Positions 1 through 8,950 of a DNA stretch of 64,000 nucleotides are shown piece by piece. The notes under the pieces are model-generated. The model saw only the letters and a list, made by a program, of their open reading frames with translations, had not been told where the DNA came from and did no database searches. The position numbers and the translations under genes are program-made. The stretch's first letter is position 1, and each line of letters starts with the position of its first letter. The stretch covers positions 372,001 to 436,000 of the forward strand of contig NZ_NFSC01000031.1 in assembly GCF_002157505.1 (NCBI RefSeq). Reading direction: 5' to 3'. The DNA comes from Arthrobacter agilis. GTDB lineage: Bacteria > Actinomycetota > Actinomycetes > Actinomycetales > Micrococcaceae.

Positions 1-411
1 CGCGACGAACGGGAGCGAGTAGGAGGGCAGCGAGTAGCTCTTCCGCGCGAGCACGACGGTGCAGGCGTAGTCCCACGCCGGACCTGCGAGCGCGGAGACC
101 TCGAGTGCGGACCGGATCACGCCGAGGTCGAAGGCCGCATTGTGCGCCACCAGGACGTCGGATCCGATGAAGCCGCCGATCTCGGGAAACAGCTCCCCGA
201 AACGGGGAGCGTCCTCGACCATGCCGGAGGTGATGCCGTGGATGGCGATGTTGCGGGAGTCGAAGTGGTCGTGGCCTACGGGCGGACGCATCAGCCAGGA
301 CGCCTCTTCCACGATCCGGCCGTCCCTCACCTTCGTCAGCCCGACGGCGCACGGGGAGCCGCGAAAGCCATTCGCAGTCTCGAAGTCGATGGCCGTGAAC
401 GCTATTCCCAC
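1..411 (-). CDS. DnaQ-like 3'-5' exonuclease, N-terminal part (runs off the window)
   Basis: The first 137 residues of a DEDD-family exonuclease are visible; the C-terminus lies beyond base 1. The ExoI motif is near the start (AIDFETAN, with Asp and Glu as metal ligands) and an ExoII-type block AHNAAFDL follows at about residue 91. This is the DNA polymerase III epsilon-like fold, which hydrolyses DNA or RNA from 3' ends. Actinobacterial homologues may carry a C-terminal BRCT or helicase-like domain, which cannot be checked here. The GTG at 409-411 is the only start in frame after an upstream TGA. A GGGAGG lies almost directly against it, which is closer than usual. It is divergent from the HAD gene. 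Family assignment is firm; substrate is unknown. Confidence 0.8.
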   Translation of the reverse strand, partial: MGIAFTAIDFETANGFRGSPCAVGLTKVRDGRIVEEASWLMRPPVGHDHFDSRNIAIHGITSGMVEDAPRFGELFPEIGGFIGSDVLVAHNAAFDLGVIRSALEVSALAGPAWDYACTVVLARKSYSLPSYSLPFVA

Positions 412-493
412 GCCTCCCAGTTTACCGCCGCTCGTTGCATGCGTTCACGCAACGTTAACCGGGGACCCCGCGCGCCCCGGTGGCAGGGGGTCC

Positions 494-499
494 TACGCT
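494..499 (+). promoter_or_regulatory. TACGCT -10 box, leaderless start of the HAD gene
   Basis: TACGCT fits the actinobacterial TAnnnT -10 pattern and lies 5 bases before the ATG at 505, so the transcript would begin at or next to the start codon. No clear -35 is seen. Confidence 0.45.
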
Positions 500-504
500 G
501 AATC

Positions 505-1176
505 ATGGCCCGTGATGACAGCTCCCGCCGGTGGTACCTCTTCGACTACGGCAACGTGATCTCCACTGCTCCCACGCCCTCCGACTGGGAGGCGCTCACG
601 GAGGCGACCGGCGTGCCGGACCTGGCGGCACCGACGTCGGGCTACTGGCAGCACCGCCATGCCTACGACTCCGGAGCACTCCTGTCCGACGAGTACTGGT
701 CCCTCGTCTGTGCGGACCGTATAGGGCCCGTGAGGTCGGCGTGGCTGGACATCCTCGACGGCAACCAGTGGTCGCACCTGAATCTCGAGACCCTGGACGT
801 CCTCGAGGACCTCGACGCCCGGGGCGAGCGCCTGGCTCTGCTCTCGAACATGCCGGCGCCCATGGTGTCCCAGCTCGCCTCCGCGCCGTGGGTCCACCTG
901 TTCCGCCACCGCTTCTTCAGCTCGTCCCTCCGGCTCGTCAAGCCGTCGACCGCCGTCTTCGACCATGTGCTCACGGAACTCGCGGTGGAACCGGGCCTCG
1001 TCACCTTCCTCGACGACTCACCGGCGAACATCGCGGCCGCGCGCTCGCTCGGGATCGACGCCCGGCTGTTCGACCCGGTGTCCGACCTGTCCCGCCTGCT
1101 CGCCCCCGCGGCGTCCGGCGCCGGGCTGCACGGGGCGCAGGCACCGTCAACAGCCGTCAGTTCAGCCCGGGAGTGA
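505..1176 (+). CDS. HAD-superfamily hydrolase (YihX-like)
   Basis: A 223-residue HAD-IA phosphatase-like protein. Motif I is FDYGNVIS, with nucleophile Asp14. The usual second acid two residues later is Gly16, as in the YihX (glucose-1-phosphate phosphatase) branch whose members read FDxGxV. Motif II is LLSNMP, motif III the Lys in VKPS, and motif IV the FLDDSP block. All are in order and the length is normal for a cap-C1 HAD. It probably dephosphorylates a small metabolite; the substrate cannot be read from sequence. The last 20 bases overlap the convergent GNAT gene. Function beyond the superfamily is inference. Confidence 0.8.
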   Translation: MARDDSSRRWYLFDYGNVISTAPTPSDWEALTEATGVPDLAAPTSGYWQHRHAYDSGALLSDEYWSLVCADRIGPVRSAWLDILDGNQWSHLNLETLDVLEDLDARGERLALLSNMPAPMVSQLASAPWVHLFRHRFFSSSLRLVKPSTAVFDHVLTELAVEPGLVTFLDDSPANIAAARSLGIDARLFDPVSDLSRLLAPAASGAGLHGAQAPSTAVSSARE

Positions 1177-1825
1177 GGAAGCCGAGCGCTGCCTCGGCAC
1201 CCTGCACGTCGGCGGTCCACTCCGGCCGCACGAAATCCTCCCGGGCCAGCAGGACGTTCTGCTGCACCTGAACCTCCCCGCGGCGGACTTCCACCAGGGA
1301 GGTGCCGTTCGAGACGTAGCCGAGGCGGCGCGACACCCCGAGCGATGCCCGGTTCCAGTCCGCGGCCTCCGACGTCGCCGACGTCGCACCGAGGTGGTCG
1401 AACGCGAACTGCAGCACGGCCGCGCGCATCTCCGTGCCGTAACCCTGTCCGTGGACCGACCGCGTGAGCCAGGAGCCCGAGCGGACGCGACGCAGCACCG
1501 GGAACGAGCGCGCAAAGAGGTCCTGGACACCGATCACGCGCCCCTCGGCGAGCACGACGAAGTTGAGAGTCCAGTCGGCAGCGGTGACCCCCGCACGGAT
1601 CCGCCACTGGTGCCTCGCCGTCTCCGTCACCAGGACGTCCCGCGGGGCGTCGGTCCACGGGACGCTGAAGGGCATCTCCGCAGGGTCGTGGATACCCGCG
1701 AGCACCGCGTCGACCAGGTCCGGCAGGTGCTCGTCCCGCACCGGTGTCAGGACGAGGCGGGGTGTGGTGACGGTCAGGCCGAACAGCGGCCAGACCCGTA
1801 CCAGCGGGTCGTGTGTTCCGGTCAC
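1157..1825 (-). CDS. GNAT-family N-acetyltransferase (RimJ/RimL type)
   Basis: A 222-residue acetyltransferase of the RimJ/RimL-like GNAT class. It has the N-terminal TPRLVLTPVRDEHL strand, the QDLFARSF region, and the acetyl-CoA-binding loop SVHGQGYGTEMR (Q/RxxGxG/A) followed by a helix. The segment ATSEAADWNRASLGVSRRLGY is the usual C-terminal ExxNxxSxxVxxKxG block; the Asn and Ser are present. It is likely to acetylate a protein N-terminus or a small amine. The GTG start forms a GTGA overlap with the stop of the DedA gene, so it is translationally coupled as the last gene of the murI-to-GNAT run. Substrate unknown. Confidence 0.85.
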   Translation of the reverse strand: MTGTHDPLVRVWPLFGLTVTTPRLVLTPVRDEHLPDLVDAVLAGIHDPAEMPFSVPWTDAPRDVLVTETARHQWRIRAGVTAADWTLNFVVLAEGRVIGVQDLFARSFPVLRRVRSGSWLTRSVHGQGYGTEMRAAVLQFAFDHLGATSATSEAADWNRASLGVSRRLGYVSNGTSLVEVRRGEVQVQQNVLLAREDFVRPEWTADVQGAEAALGFLTPGLN

Positions 1826-2511
1826 TGCACCCTTTTCTTCGCCCGGTGCTTGCGGATCTTGGAGAAGACGAAGTAGGCGGCGAACAGGACGACGGCGACG
1901 ATCACGATCTTCTGGAAGGTGTTCGCGTACTGCTCGACGATGTGCCAGTTCTCGCCGAGGTAGAAGCCTGCCATCACGAAGATGGTGTTCCAGATCAGGC
2001 TGCCCGCTGTGGTGAGCAGCAGGAACTTGCCCAGGGGCATGCGCTCGATTCCGGCCGGGATCGAGATGAGGCTCCGGAAGAGCGGGATCATCCTTCCGAA
2101 GAACACGGCCCGGTAGCCGTGCCGGTTGAACCACGCCTCGACCTTGTCGACGTCCTCGATGTCGATGAGGGGCACCTTGGAGACGAGCCGCCGCATGCGG
2201 TCGCGCCCGAGCCATGCGCCGAGAACATACAGCGCGTACGCGCCGACGACCGAGCCCAGGGTGGTCCACAGGATGGCCTCGAACAGCGAGAAGTTGCCGC
2301 GGCTCGCGGTGAAGCCGGCAAGGGGCAGGATGACTTCGCTCGGAAGCGGCGGGAAGAGGTTCTCGAGGGCGATCGCGAGACCGGCACCGGGAGCGCCGAT
2401 CGTCTCCATCAGATTCACCGCCCAGTCCGTGATGCTGCCGAGGGCGGAGCCGTCCGACGTCGTGGTCGCCGATGCGACCTGGACTGCCTGGACTGTCTGG
2501 ATGATGCTCAC
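1822..2511 (-). CDS. DedA-family membrane protein
   Basis: A 229-residue integral membrane protein. It contains the DedA hallmark regions: ENLFPPLPSEVILPLAG in the first third, the FFGRMIPLFRSLISIPAG loop (the conserved F/GRFxPxxR motif with buried Arg) and a Gly-rich membrane segment after it. About five hydrophobic segments can be seen, the last being a long C-terminal helix followed by a basic tail. DedA/VTT proteins act as lipid scramblases or are needed for proton-motive-force homeostasis. The GTG at 2511 was chosen because the longer reading frame adds an unrelated Arg/Pro-rich stretch. It overlaps the GNAT start by four bases. Confidence 0.88.
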   Translation of the reverse strand: MSIIQTVQAVQVASATTTSDGSALGSITDWAVNLMETIGAPGAGLAIALENLFPPLPSEVILPLAGFTASRGNFSLFEAILWTTLGSVVGAYALYVLGAWLGRDRMRRLVSKVPLIDIEDVDKVEAWFNRHGYRAVFFGRMIPLFRSLISIPAGIERMPLGKFLLLTTAGSLIWNTIFVMAGFYLGENWHIVEQYANTFQKIVIVAVVLFAAYFVFSKIRKHRAKKRVQ

Positions 2512-2611
2512 GGTGGTAACCGTCCCTCTCGTGGTCCGTCCTGCTGGACGTGCGGTGGTCTTCGGTGGTTCGTGCCTGCAGACCCGGCGATGCCCCGGGG
2601 CCCGCAGCGGT

Positions 2612-2639
2612 GCGGTCAGGAGAGCGCGGTCAGGAGAGC
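2612..2639. repeat. 14-bp tandem duplication at the rdgB 3' end
   Basis: The unit GCGGTCAGGAGAGC occurs twice back to back (2612-2625 and 2626-2639). The second copy contains the rdgB stop codon, so the duplication leaves a spare stop just downstream. Confidence 0.85.
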
Positions 2640-3256
2640 GCGTCGATGAGGTGCGGAAGCAGTGCACGGAACGCGATGCCCCGGTGGCTGATGGCGTTCT
2701 TCTCGTCGGGCGCGAGTTCGGCGCAGCTCCGGTCGAGTCCCTCGGGCACGAGGATGGGATCGTACCCGAAGCCTCCTGTTCCGCGGGGCGCGGTCAGCAG
2801 CGAGCCCCGGAGCTCGCCCCGCTCGGTACGCTGTCCGGCCGGGTCGCCCGGGACTGCCAGGGCAGCCGCACAGACGAACGCCGCTCCCCTCCGCCCAGCC
2901 GGGATATCGGAGAGCTGCGCCAGGAGGAGTTCGAGGTTGGCGGCGTCGTCGCCGTGCCGCCCGGCCCACCGGGCCGAGAAGATCCCCGGCGCTCCGCCCA
3001 GGACGTCGACGGCGAGGCCGGAGTCGTCCGCGACCGCGATCAGGCCCGTGGCCTGCGCGGTCTGCTCGGCCTTGAGCAGGGCGTTCTCCTCGAAGGTCAC
3101 GCCGCTCTCGACGACGTCGGGTGCGCCTGCTGCGGCGGCGTCGATGACCTGCGTGTCGACGTCGAGCCCGGGCACCTGGCCGCGCAGCAACTCGCGCAGC
3201 TCCCGCAGCTTGCCGGCGTTGTGGGTGGCGAGGACCAGCCGGGGAGCCTCAGGCAC
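2630..3256 (-). CDS. rdgB: RdgB/HAM1 non-canonical purine NTP pyrophosphatase
   Basis: A 208-residue Ham1-family protein that hydrolyses dITP, XTP and ITP to monophosphates and so keeps deaminated purines out of nucleic acid. The N-terminal substrate-binding motif THNAGK is at residues 11-16, the catalytic/metal region DDSGLAVD at 77-84, then [17 protein letters not shown] and the C-terminal SHRG motif. Length is typical. The GTG start overlaps the end of rph by 8 bases, and the rph-rdgB pair is a widespread actinobacterial arrangement. Transcribed with murI, the MBL gene and rph. Confidence is high. Confidence 0.95.
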   Translation of the reverse strand: MPEAPRLVLATHNAGKLRELRELLRGQVPGLDVDTQVIDAAAAGAPDVVESGVTFEENALLKAEQTAQATGLIAVADDSGLAVDVLGGAPGIFSARWAGRHGDDAANLELLLAQLSDIPAGRRGAAFVCAAALAVPGDPAGQRTERGELRGSLLTAPRGTGGFGYDPILVPEGLDRSCAELAPDEKNAISHRGIAFRALLPHLIDALS

Positions 3257-4037
3257 CGGAGGAGTCCCGCAGGGTGTCGATCTGGATCTGCGCGAGCTGC
3301 GCGGTGCCGAGCAGGGCGAGGTCCAGGAGCGCGTCGAGCTCGGCACGGTCGAAGGGCGCACCCTCCGCTGTTCCCTGCACCTCGACGAACTTCCCCGATC
3401 CGGTGACGACGACGTTCATGTCCGTCTCCGCGCGGACGTCCTCGACGTACGGGAGGTCGAGCATGGGGACGCCGTCGATGATCCCCACGCTGATGGCGGC
3501 CACCGTATCCATCAGCGGGGAGGCCGAGGCCGGGATGAGCTTCTTGTCCTTGGCGTAGCGAATGGCGTCGGCGAGCGCCACGTAGGCTCCCGTGATCGCT
3601 GCCGTGCGGGTGCCGCCGTCGGCCTGCAGGACGTCGCAGTCGAGCACGATCGTGTTCTCTCCCAGCGCCTTGGTGTCGATGATCGACCGCAGCGAACGGC
3701 CGATCAGCCGCGAGATCTCGTGCGTCCTGCCGCCGATCCTGCCCTTGACGGATTCGCGGTCCGAGCGGGTGTTGGTCGCGCGCGGAAGCATGGCGTATTC
3801 GGCGGTGACCCAGCCCTTGCCCTCGCCCTTGAGCCATCGGGGTACTCCGCTGGTCAGGGAGGCCGTGCAGAGCACGCGCGTGTTGCCGAACTCGATGAGG
3901 GCGGAGCCTTCCGCCTGCTTGGACCAGCCGCGGGTGATGCTGATATTGCGCAGCTGGTCGGGCGTCCTGCCATCTGCCCGCAGCACGGGCGCGGCGTTGC
4001 TGGCGGAGGACGGCAGGGGTGAATTCGGGGGAGTCAT
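3249..4037 (-). CDS. rph: Ribonuclease PH
   Basis: A 262-residue phosphorolytic exoribonuclease that trims tRNA 3' ends. The family signature [11 protein letters not shown] begins at residue 20; [11 protein letters not shown] and [18 protein letters not shown] carry the phosphate-binding and active-site residues. The ATG at 4037 was preferred over an upstream in-frame ATG at 4079 because a TAGACT -10 box ends seven bases before it, consistent with a leaderless message. The N-terminal 18 residues (Pro/Ser/Ala-rich) before the signature are longer than in most RNase PH proteins. Cotranscribed with rdgB, which it overlaps. Confidence 0.95.
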   Translation of the reverse strand: MTPPNSPLPSSASNAAPVLRADGRTPDQLRNISITRGWSKQAEGSALIEFGNTRVLCTASLTSGVPRWLKGEGKGWVTAEYAMLPRATNTRSDRESVKGRIGGRTHEISRLIGRSLRSIIDTKALGENTIVLDCDVLQADGGTRTAAITGAYVALADAIRYAKDKKLIPASASPLMDTVAAISVGIIDGVPMLDLPYVEDVRAETDMNVVVTGSGKFVEVQGTAEGAPFDRAELDALLDLALLGTAQLAQIQIDTLRDSSGA

Positions 4038-4044
4038 GATTTCC

Positions 4045-4050
4045 AGTCTA
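4045..4050 (-). promoter_or_regulatory. TAGACT -10 box, leaderless rph start
   Basis: Reading on the minus strand, TAGACT is followed by 7 bases and then the rph ATG. This suggests an internal promoter in the murI-rph run and fixes the start choice. Confidence 0.55.
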
Positions 4051-4131
4051 GACGGGAGCACATGGGAGATCGCTGGCAATCACAGCGTGCGGGCCGGCAC
4101 CGGCCCGGCACGGGCTGCGCGCCCCTAGCGC

Positions 4132-4929
4132 TCACACGGTGTACGAGACTCCCGCGACCGCGATGGCGAGATGGCCGTCATAGCTCTGGCGCGCCTCGCT
4201 CACCGCGAGGTTCGCGTCGTTCCAGACCGGCAGGTGGGTCAGCAGGAGTCGCTTGGCGGACGCCTGCGTCGCGACGTCCCCTGCCCGCTTCCCCGTGAGG
4301 TGGACCCCGGAGATCGCGTCGTCGCGGCCCTCATGGAAGGCGGCCTCGCAGAGGAAGACATCCGCGTCGCGGGCCGCGTCCACCAGTCCGTCGCACGCAT
4401 CGGTATCACCCGAGTAGGTGAGGACATGCGTGCGGACCGCACCCTGGGTATCCGCCTCGGTCACCTCCACCCGCAGCGCGTACGCCTCCTCGATGGGATG
4501 GAGGACCTGGTACGGGATGATCGTGAAGGGACCCACGGTCACCGGAGCACGGTTCCGCCATGACTGGAAGTCGAAGTCCTCATGCATGCCCGGGTCGAGT
4601 TCGAGCCCGTAGGCGCTCGCCATCCTGTCGGCAGTCGCGGCCGGTCCCCAGACGGGGATGCGGGGCAGGCCCCAGCCCGACGGATCCCAGTGGACGGCGA
4701 CATGGAGTCCGCACAGGTCCATGCAGTGATCGGGGTGGAGGTGGGACAGGAACACGGCGTCGATCTCGCGCAGGTCCATGTACCGCTGGAGGGCGCCGAG
4801 CGAGCCGTTCCCGAGGTCGAGCAGGATGCGCCACGTGCGGCCCTGATGCTCCGCACTGAGGAGGTAGCAGGAGGCCGGCGACTGCGGCCCGGGAAAGGAC
4901 CCGCTGCATCCCACGATGGTCAGTTTCAT
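4132..4929 (-). CDS. Metallo-beta-lactamase-fold hydrolase (RNase Z-like)
   Basis: A 265-residue MBL-fold protein. The metal-binding signature SHLHPDH is at residues 62-68, a second-sphere strand YSGDTD lies near 170, and a late His in LLTHLPVW closes the site. The N-terminus ([15 protein letters not shown]) is typical of the small RNase Z/ElaC-like or cyclic-nucleotide phosphodiesterase-like branch found beside murI and rph in Actinobacteria. Neighbouring RNase PH makes an RNA-processing role plausible but not proven. The ATG overlaps the murI stop in an ATGA junction. The 94-bp gap to rph holds a promoter. Confidence 0.85.
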   Translation of the reverse strand: MKLTIVGCSGSFPGPQSPASCYLLSAEHQGRTWRILLDLGNGSLGALQRYMDLREIDAVFLSHLHPDHCMDLCGLHVAVHWDPSGWGLPRIPVWGPAATADRMASAYGLELDPGMHEDFDFQSWRNRAPVTVGPFTIIPYQVLHPIEEAYALRVEVTEADTQGAVRTHVLTYSGDTDACDGLVDAARDADVFLCEAAFHEGRDDAISGVHLTGKRAGDVATQASAKRLLLTHLPVWNDANLAVSEARQSYDGHLAIAVAGVSYTV

Positions 4930-5837
4930 GCGCGGGGGAAGCCTGCGGCGGCGATCATCTCGGGTGTGATCCGGGCGAGGCTGCCGGTCGGGTACTGCGC
5001 GGCGACGTGGTCCACGTGCTGCACGCTCAGGACCTCGGGACCGAGGAAGCGGCGCGCCAGCACCTCGAAGCTCCCCGCGTCGCCCGTCGCGATGAAGCGG
5101 TGCACCGGCGGCGCGGCGCTGTCCCGCTCGAGGCCGTGGGAGACGAGCGCGCGGTAGACGTCCTTGGCCGTCTCCTCCGCGCTGGACACGAGGGTGACGG
5201 CGTCGCCCATGACGTAGGAGATGACGCCCGTCAGCAGTGGGTAGTGGGTGCAGCCGAGGACGACCGTGTCGACGCCCGCTTCCTTCAGGGGTTCGAGGTA
5301 CTCCTCGGCCGTCCGCAGCAGGGCGGGGCCGCCGGTGATCCCGGCCTCCACAAACTCGACGAAGGCCGGGCACGCCACGGACGTGACGTCGAGGTGGGGA
5401 GCGGCTGCGAACGTGTCGTCGTAGGCACGCGATCCGACGGTCGCCGTCGTACCGATGACGCCGATCCTGCCCGAGCGCGTGGACGCGACGGCACGGCGGA
5501 CGGCAGGCTGGATGACCTCGATCACGGGGATGCCGTACCGGGCCGTGTAGCGCTCCCGCGCGTCGCGGAGCACGGCGGCGGAGGCCGAGTTGCAGGCGAT
5601 GACGAGGAGCTTCACGCCCGAGTCCACCAGCTCGTCCATGACGCCCAGCGCATGGGCGCGCACCTGGGCGATCGGGAGGGGGCCGTAGGGACCGTTCGCC
5701 GTGTCACCGACGTACATGATCGATTCGTGGGGCAGCTGGTCGATCACGGCGCGCGCGACCGTCAGTCCCCCGACGCCGGAGTCGAAAATGCCGATGGGCG
5801 CTTCGCTGCGGTCCGTGTTTGCTGGCTCTGGGCTCAT
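4926..5837 (-). CDS. murI: Glutamate racemase
   Basis: A 303-residue enzyme that makes D-glutamate for peptidoglycan. The two catalytic cysteines are in the expected contexts: ACNSAS (Cys82) and GCTHYPLL (Cys196). The N-terminal [13 protein letters not shown] and GDTANGPYG motifs are intact. Length is slightly above the usual 265-285 because of a short N-terminal extension. An AGAGGA Shine-Dalgarno precedes the ATG, and a TATTGT -10-like box lies upstream. It is the first gene of the run murI-MBL-rph-rdgB-DedA-GNAT. The clpS-DUF2017 unit lies just upstream in the same orientation. Confidence 0.97.
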   Translation of the reverse strand: MSPEPANTDRSEAPIGIFDSGVGGLTVARAVIDQLPHESIMYVGDTANGPYGPLPIAQVRAHALGVMDELVDSGVKLLVIACNSASAAVLRDARERYTARYGIPVIEVIQPAVRRAVASTRSGRIGVIGTTATVGSRAYDDTFAAAPHLDVTSVACPAFVEFVEAGITGGPALLRTAEEYLEPLKEAGVDTVVLGCTHYPLLTGVISYVMGDAVTLVSSAEETAKDVYRALVSHGLERDSAAPPVHRFIATGDAGSFEVLARRFLGPEVLSVQHVDHVAAQYPTGSLARITPEMIAAAGFPRA

Positions 5838-5942
5838 GATCCTCTGACAATATGACGTGTCGCCGGGTAAAACTATCCGCCGTTCCGTGGGTTATGTCAC
5901 AAGGAGCGCGAAGTGCGCCGCGCCCTGCTCCCCCGGTGGGTG

Positions 5943-6518
5943 TCAGCGTTCCAGCCGGGCGGCCTTCAGCATGGCCTGCACGAGGGATTCCTGGAGCCAG
6001 GTGATGAAGTTGTAGACGAGGGCGAGGTAGGACTCGACGTCGTCGACGTCCTTCGAGTCGGCGATGTCGTGGAGTCGCTCGGCGTCCTCCTCCGTCTCGA
6101 TCCTGAGCCGGTCGGCGAGGACCAGCCGGACATCGTTCAGCGCCTGCGCGAGGAGCCGGGCCTGCTCGTCGTTGAGCGTCATGGGGCTGGACTCGATCAA
6201 CAGGGCACTGCTGCGCAGCGCACCGACCTTCTGCTCCCGCAGGGAGCGCTCGGTCAGGCGGCGGAAGGCCAGGGCTTCGTCGTCGTCGCCGCGGACGGCG
6301 TCGGGCAGGAGGCGCCGGACGGCCGAGTCGTCGGGTGCGGTGGCGTCGGCGTCGGCACCGGACATGCCGACGAGGGCGGCCAGCGGGTCCTCACTCGGCC
6401 CCGTCTCGGGTTCGAGCATCGAGATGACGTCGTCGAGCAGGGCACCCAGGAGGCGCGCCTCACCCGGCTCCAGCGCCCCGGTGATGCCGCGGCGCGTCGA
6501 TTTGAAGTGTTTCGCCAT
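5943..6518 (-). CDS. DUF2017 family protein
   Basis: A 191-residue soluble, acidic, largely helical protein. It is recognised as the DUF2017 partner that follows clpS in most Actinobacteria (N-terminus MAKHFKST, central ALRSSALLIES region, C-terminal YNFITWLQESLVQAML). Biochemical function is unknown to me. The ATG at 6518 lies five bases after the clpS stop, with a GGGAGCG sequence before it. The constant pairing with clpS suggests a role linked to the N-end rule or Clp protease, but that is inference from context only. Confidence 0.8.
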   Translation of the reverse strand: MAKHFKSTRRGITGALEPGEARLLGALLDDVISMLEPETGPSEDPLAALVGMSGADADATAPDDSAVRRLLPDAVRGDDDEALAFRRLTERSLREQKVGALRSSALLIESSPMTLNDEQARLLAQALNDVRLVLADRLRIETEEDAERLHDIADSKDVDDVESYLALVYNFITWLQESLVQAMLKAARLER

Positions 6519-6523
6519 GCGGC

Positions 6524-6832
6524 CTAGTCGCTCCCGGCTTTCTCGAAGGTGGCCCACAGCCCGTAGGAGTGGAGCGCCACGGTGTCCTGTTCGACCTTCT
6601 CGCGGCTACCGGACACGACGGCGGAGCGGCCCTGCTCGTGAACCTCCAGCATCAGCGTGCGAGCCTTGGCCTCGCTGTAGCCGAAGTAGGTCTGGAAGAC
6701 GTAGCTCACGTAGCTCATGAGGTTCACGGGGTCGTTCCATACGACGACGACCCAGGGCTGGTCCAGATCCGTCTTCTCGCTCGTCCGCACCTCCTCCTGG
6801 ATGTCGGTGCCGGTCGCAAAGCCTACTGTCAT
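6524..6832 (-). CDS. clpS: ClpS, adaptor of the Clp protease
   Basis: About 102 residues. ClpS binds N-degron substrates and delivers them to ClpC/ClpA. The signature VVVWNDPVNLMSYV (with the Asn-Asp pair that contacts the substrate amino terminus) and the helix EAKARTLMLEVHEQGRS are intact. The ATG at 6832 is chosen because TAGAAT ends seven bases before it. A second in-frame ATG at 6841 sits within that box and would be used only by a longer transcript. Divergent from pncB; followed by DUF2017 after five bases. Confidence 0.95.
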   Translation of the reverse strand: MTVGFATGTDIQEEVRTSEKTDLDQPWVVVVWNDPVNLMSYVSYVFQTYFGYSEAKARTLMLEVHEQGRSAVVSGSREKVEQDTVALHSYGLWATFEKAGSD

Positions 6833-6839
6833 AGCGTCC

Positions 6840-6845
6840 ATTCTA
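6840..6845 (-). promoter_or_regulatory. TAGAAT -10 box, leaderless clpS start
   Basis: A near-consensus -10 hexamer, 7 bases before the clpS ATG at 6832. The corresponding -35 region (CTCCCG) is not consensus. Confidence 0.55.
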
Positions 6846-6896
6846 AGTGGATGGTCCCTGCCCGGGAGGCGGGTACTCACACGGCGGACGCCCGGC

Positions 6897-6902
6897 TATC
6901 GT
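6897..6902 (+). promoter_or_regulatory. TATCGT -10 box, leaderless pncB start
   Basis: TATCGT lies 7 bases before the GTG at 6910. A GAGG abuts the GTG too closely to serve as a normal ribosome binding site, which favours a leaderless message. Confidence 0.5.
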
Positions 6903-6909
6903 TTTGAGG

Positions 6910-8274
6910 GTGACCAACGCCCTGACCACGAATCCGCCGTCCGCTGCCGGGCCGTCCCTGGTGAACGCGCCGAACAGTGCGCTCTTCACGGACCAGTACG
7001 AGCTCACCATGCTGCAGGCCTCACTGCATTCGGGCGCCGCGCACCGCCGCGCGGTGTTCGAGGCCTTCGCCCGCCGCCTCCCCGAGGGCCGGCGCTACGG
7101 GGTCGTCGCCGGCACCGGGCGCCTGCTGGAGGCGCTGGCCACCTTCCGGTTCGACGACGCGCAGCTCGGCTTCCTCAGCGACCACCGGATCGTCGACGAC
7201 ACCACGCTCGCCTGGCTGGCGGACTTTCGTTTCTCCGGCTCCATCTCGGGCTACGCGGAGGGCGAGGCGTACTTCCCGAACTCCCCGATCCTCATCGTGG
7301 AATCGTCGTTCGCGGAGGCATGCATCCTCGAGACCCTCATCCTGTCGATCCTCAACCACGACAGCGCCATCGCCTCCGCGGCCTCCCGCATGACGGGCGC
7401 CGCCGCCGACCGCCCCTGCATCGAGATGGGCTCGCGGCGCACGCACGAGGAAGCCGCCGTCGCCGCAGCACGCGCCGCCATCATCGGAGGTTTCGCCAGC
7501 ACGTCCAACCTCGAGGCGGGCCGACGCTACGGGCTCCCGACCGTAGGCACCGCGGCACACTCCTTCACCCTGCTGCACGACTCCGAGCGCGCGGCCTTCG
7601 AGGCCCAGGTCGCCTCCCTGGGGTGCGGAACGTCGCTGCTCGTGGACACGTACGACGTCGAACAGGGCGTCCGGACCGCCGTCGAGGTGGCGGGGCCCGA
7701 GCTCGGCGCCGTCCGGCTCGATTCCGGCGACCTCGTCGCCCAGGCGCGCTGGGTGCGCGAGCTCCTCGACGACCTCGGCAACCACAACACCAAGATCGTG
7801 GTCACGTCCGACCTCGACGAGTTCGCCATCGGGCTCCTCGCCGCGGCTCCCGTCGACTCCTATGGCGTCGGGACCTCCCTCGTCACCGGCTCGGGCGCGC
7901 CGACCGCGGGCATGGTCTACAAGCTGGTGAGCCGCCAGGACGACGACGGCACGTTCGTCTCCGTCGCCAAGGCCGCCACGAACAAGGCATCCGTCGGGGG
8001 ACTCAAGCACGCGCTGCGCCGCCTCGACGAGCACGGCATGGCGGAGGCAGAGGTCGTGGGCATCGAGATCAGCCCGGCGGACGACGGCAACGACCGGCCG
8101 CTTCTGCAGGAGTTCGTCCGGGACGGCGTCGTCCTGCCCGGGTGGACCGGACCGGAGGGCGTCGTCCGCGCCGCCGAGCGCCACCGCCAGTCCCTTGCGG
8201 AGCTGCCCGGAGCCGTCCGGCGCCTGCAGCGCGGCGAACCAGTCATCCCCACAGAGTACGAGGAGGCACCATGA
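6910..8274 (+). CDS. pncB: Nicotinate phosphoribosyltransferase
   Basis: A 454-residue enzyme that joins nicotinate and PRPP to give nicotinate mononucleotide in NAD salvage. The FTDQYELTMLQA block near the N-terminus, the EMGSRRTHEEAA segment, DSGDLVAQAR and the PRPP-side GTSLVTGSGAPTAGMVYKLV region are typical of the actinobacterial PncB1 type. The GTG at 6910 was chosen over a longer frame starting at 6847, which would run back across the divergent clpS promoter. The stop overlaps pncA in an ATGA junction, so nicotinamidase and phosphoribosyltransferase are made together. Confidence 0.95.
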   Translation: MTNALTTNPPSAAGPSLVNAPNSALFTDQYELTMLQASLHSGAAHRRAVFEAFARRLPEGRRYGVVAGTGRLLEALATFRFDDAQLGFLSDHRIVDDTTLAWLADFRFSGSISGYAEGEAYFPNSPILIVESSFAEACILETLILSILNHDSAIASAASRMTGAAADRPCIEMGSRRTHEEAAVAAARAAIIGGFASTSNLEAGRRYGLPTVGTAAHSFTLLHDSERAAFEAQVASLGCGTSLLVDTYDVEQGVRTAVEVAGPELGAVRLDSGDLVAQARWVRELLDDLGNHNTKIVVTSDLDEFAIGLLAAAPVDSYGVGTSLVTGSGAPTAGMVYKLVSRQDDDGTFVSVAKAATNKASVGGLKHALRRLDEHGMAEAEVVGIEISPADDGNDRPLLQEFVRDGVVLPGWTGPEGVVRAAERHRQSLAELPGAVRRLQRGEPVIPTEYEEAP

Positions 8275-8894
8275 CGCGCGCACTGATCATCGTGGATGTG
8301 CAGAACGACTTCTGCGAGGGCGGGTCGCTCGCCGTCCAGGGCGGTGCCCAGGTGGCGGCCGACATCAGTGACCACATCGACGAGCAGGCGGGCTCCTACG
8401 ACTACATCGTCGCCACCCAGGACTGGCACATCGACCCGGGCAGCCACTTCTCCGAGACGCCCGACTTCATCGACTCCTGGCCCGTCCACTGCGTCGCCGA
8501 CACGAAGGGCTCGGACTTCCACCGCGACCTCGACACCGAGAGCATCGACGCCGTGTTCCGCAAGGGACAGTTCGAGGCCGCCTACTCCGGTTTCGAGGGT
8601 GTGAAGGCGCCCGACGACGAAGTCCCGACAGGCGAGCAGAAGCTCGGCGGCGGAGCAGTGGACAGCGACGAGGACCCCCTGACCCTCGATGACTGGCTGC
8701 GCGACCATGACGTCGACGACGTCGTCATCGCCGGTCTCGCCACCGACTACTGCGTCCGCGCCACGGCCCTGGACGCGCTGCAGGCCGGCTACTCGGTCAC
8801 CGTGATGGCGGACCTCACACGGGGCGTGCACGAGGACAGGTCCGAAGATGCACTGGACGAACTGGAGTCCGCGGGCGTCGAGCTGGTGCGCTAG
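8271..8894 (+). CDS. pncA: Nicotinamidase (isochorismatase family)
   Basis: A 207-residue cysteine hydrolase that deamidates nicotinamide to nicotinate, the substrate of the upstream pncB product. The catalytic triad is visible: Asp9 (VDVQNDF), Lys98 (RKGQF) and Cys161 (TDYCV). The metal site is Asp51, His53 and His59 (DWH...H). An insert of about 25 acidic residues around 112-137 is longer than in Mycobacterium PncA. Translationally coupled to pncB through ATGA. A strong hairpin terminator ends the pair. Confidence 0.94.
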   Translation: MTRALIIVDVQNDFCEGGSLAVQGGAQVAADISDHIDEQAGSYDYIVATQDWHIDPGSHFSETPDFIDSWPVHCVADTKGSDFHRDLDTESIDAVFRKGQFEAAYSGFEGVKAPDDEVPTGEQKLGGGAVDSDEDPLTLDDWLRDHDVDDVVIAGLATDYCVRATALDALQAGYSVTVMADLTRGVHEDRSEDALDELESAGVELVR

Positions 8895-8908
8895 CTCTTC
8901 CTACGACG

Positions 8909-8941
8909 AAGGCCGGGCTGGTCTCCCAGCCCGGCCTTTTT
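8909..8941 (+). terminator. Rho-independent terminator after pncBA
   Basis: A 10-bp perfect GC-rich stem (8911-8920 with 8927-8936), a 6-base loop and a run of five T. The stem is extended by AA/TT at its base. It separates pncA from the convergent helicase gene, which ends 10 bases further on. Confidence 0.9.
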
Positions 8942-8950
8942 CGTCTGGCC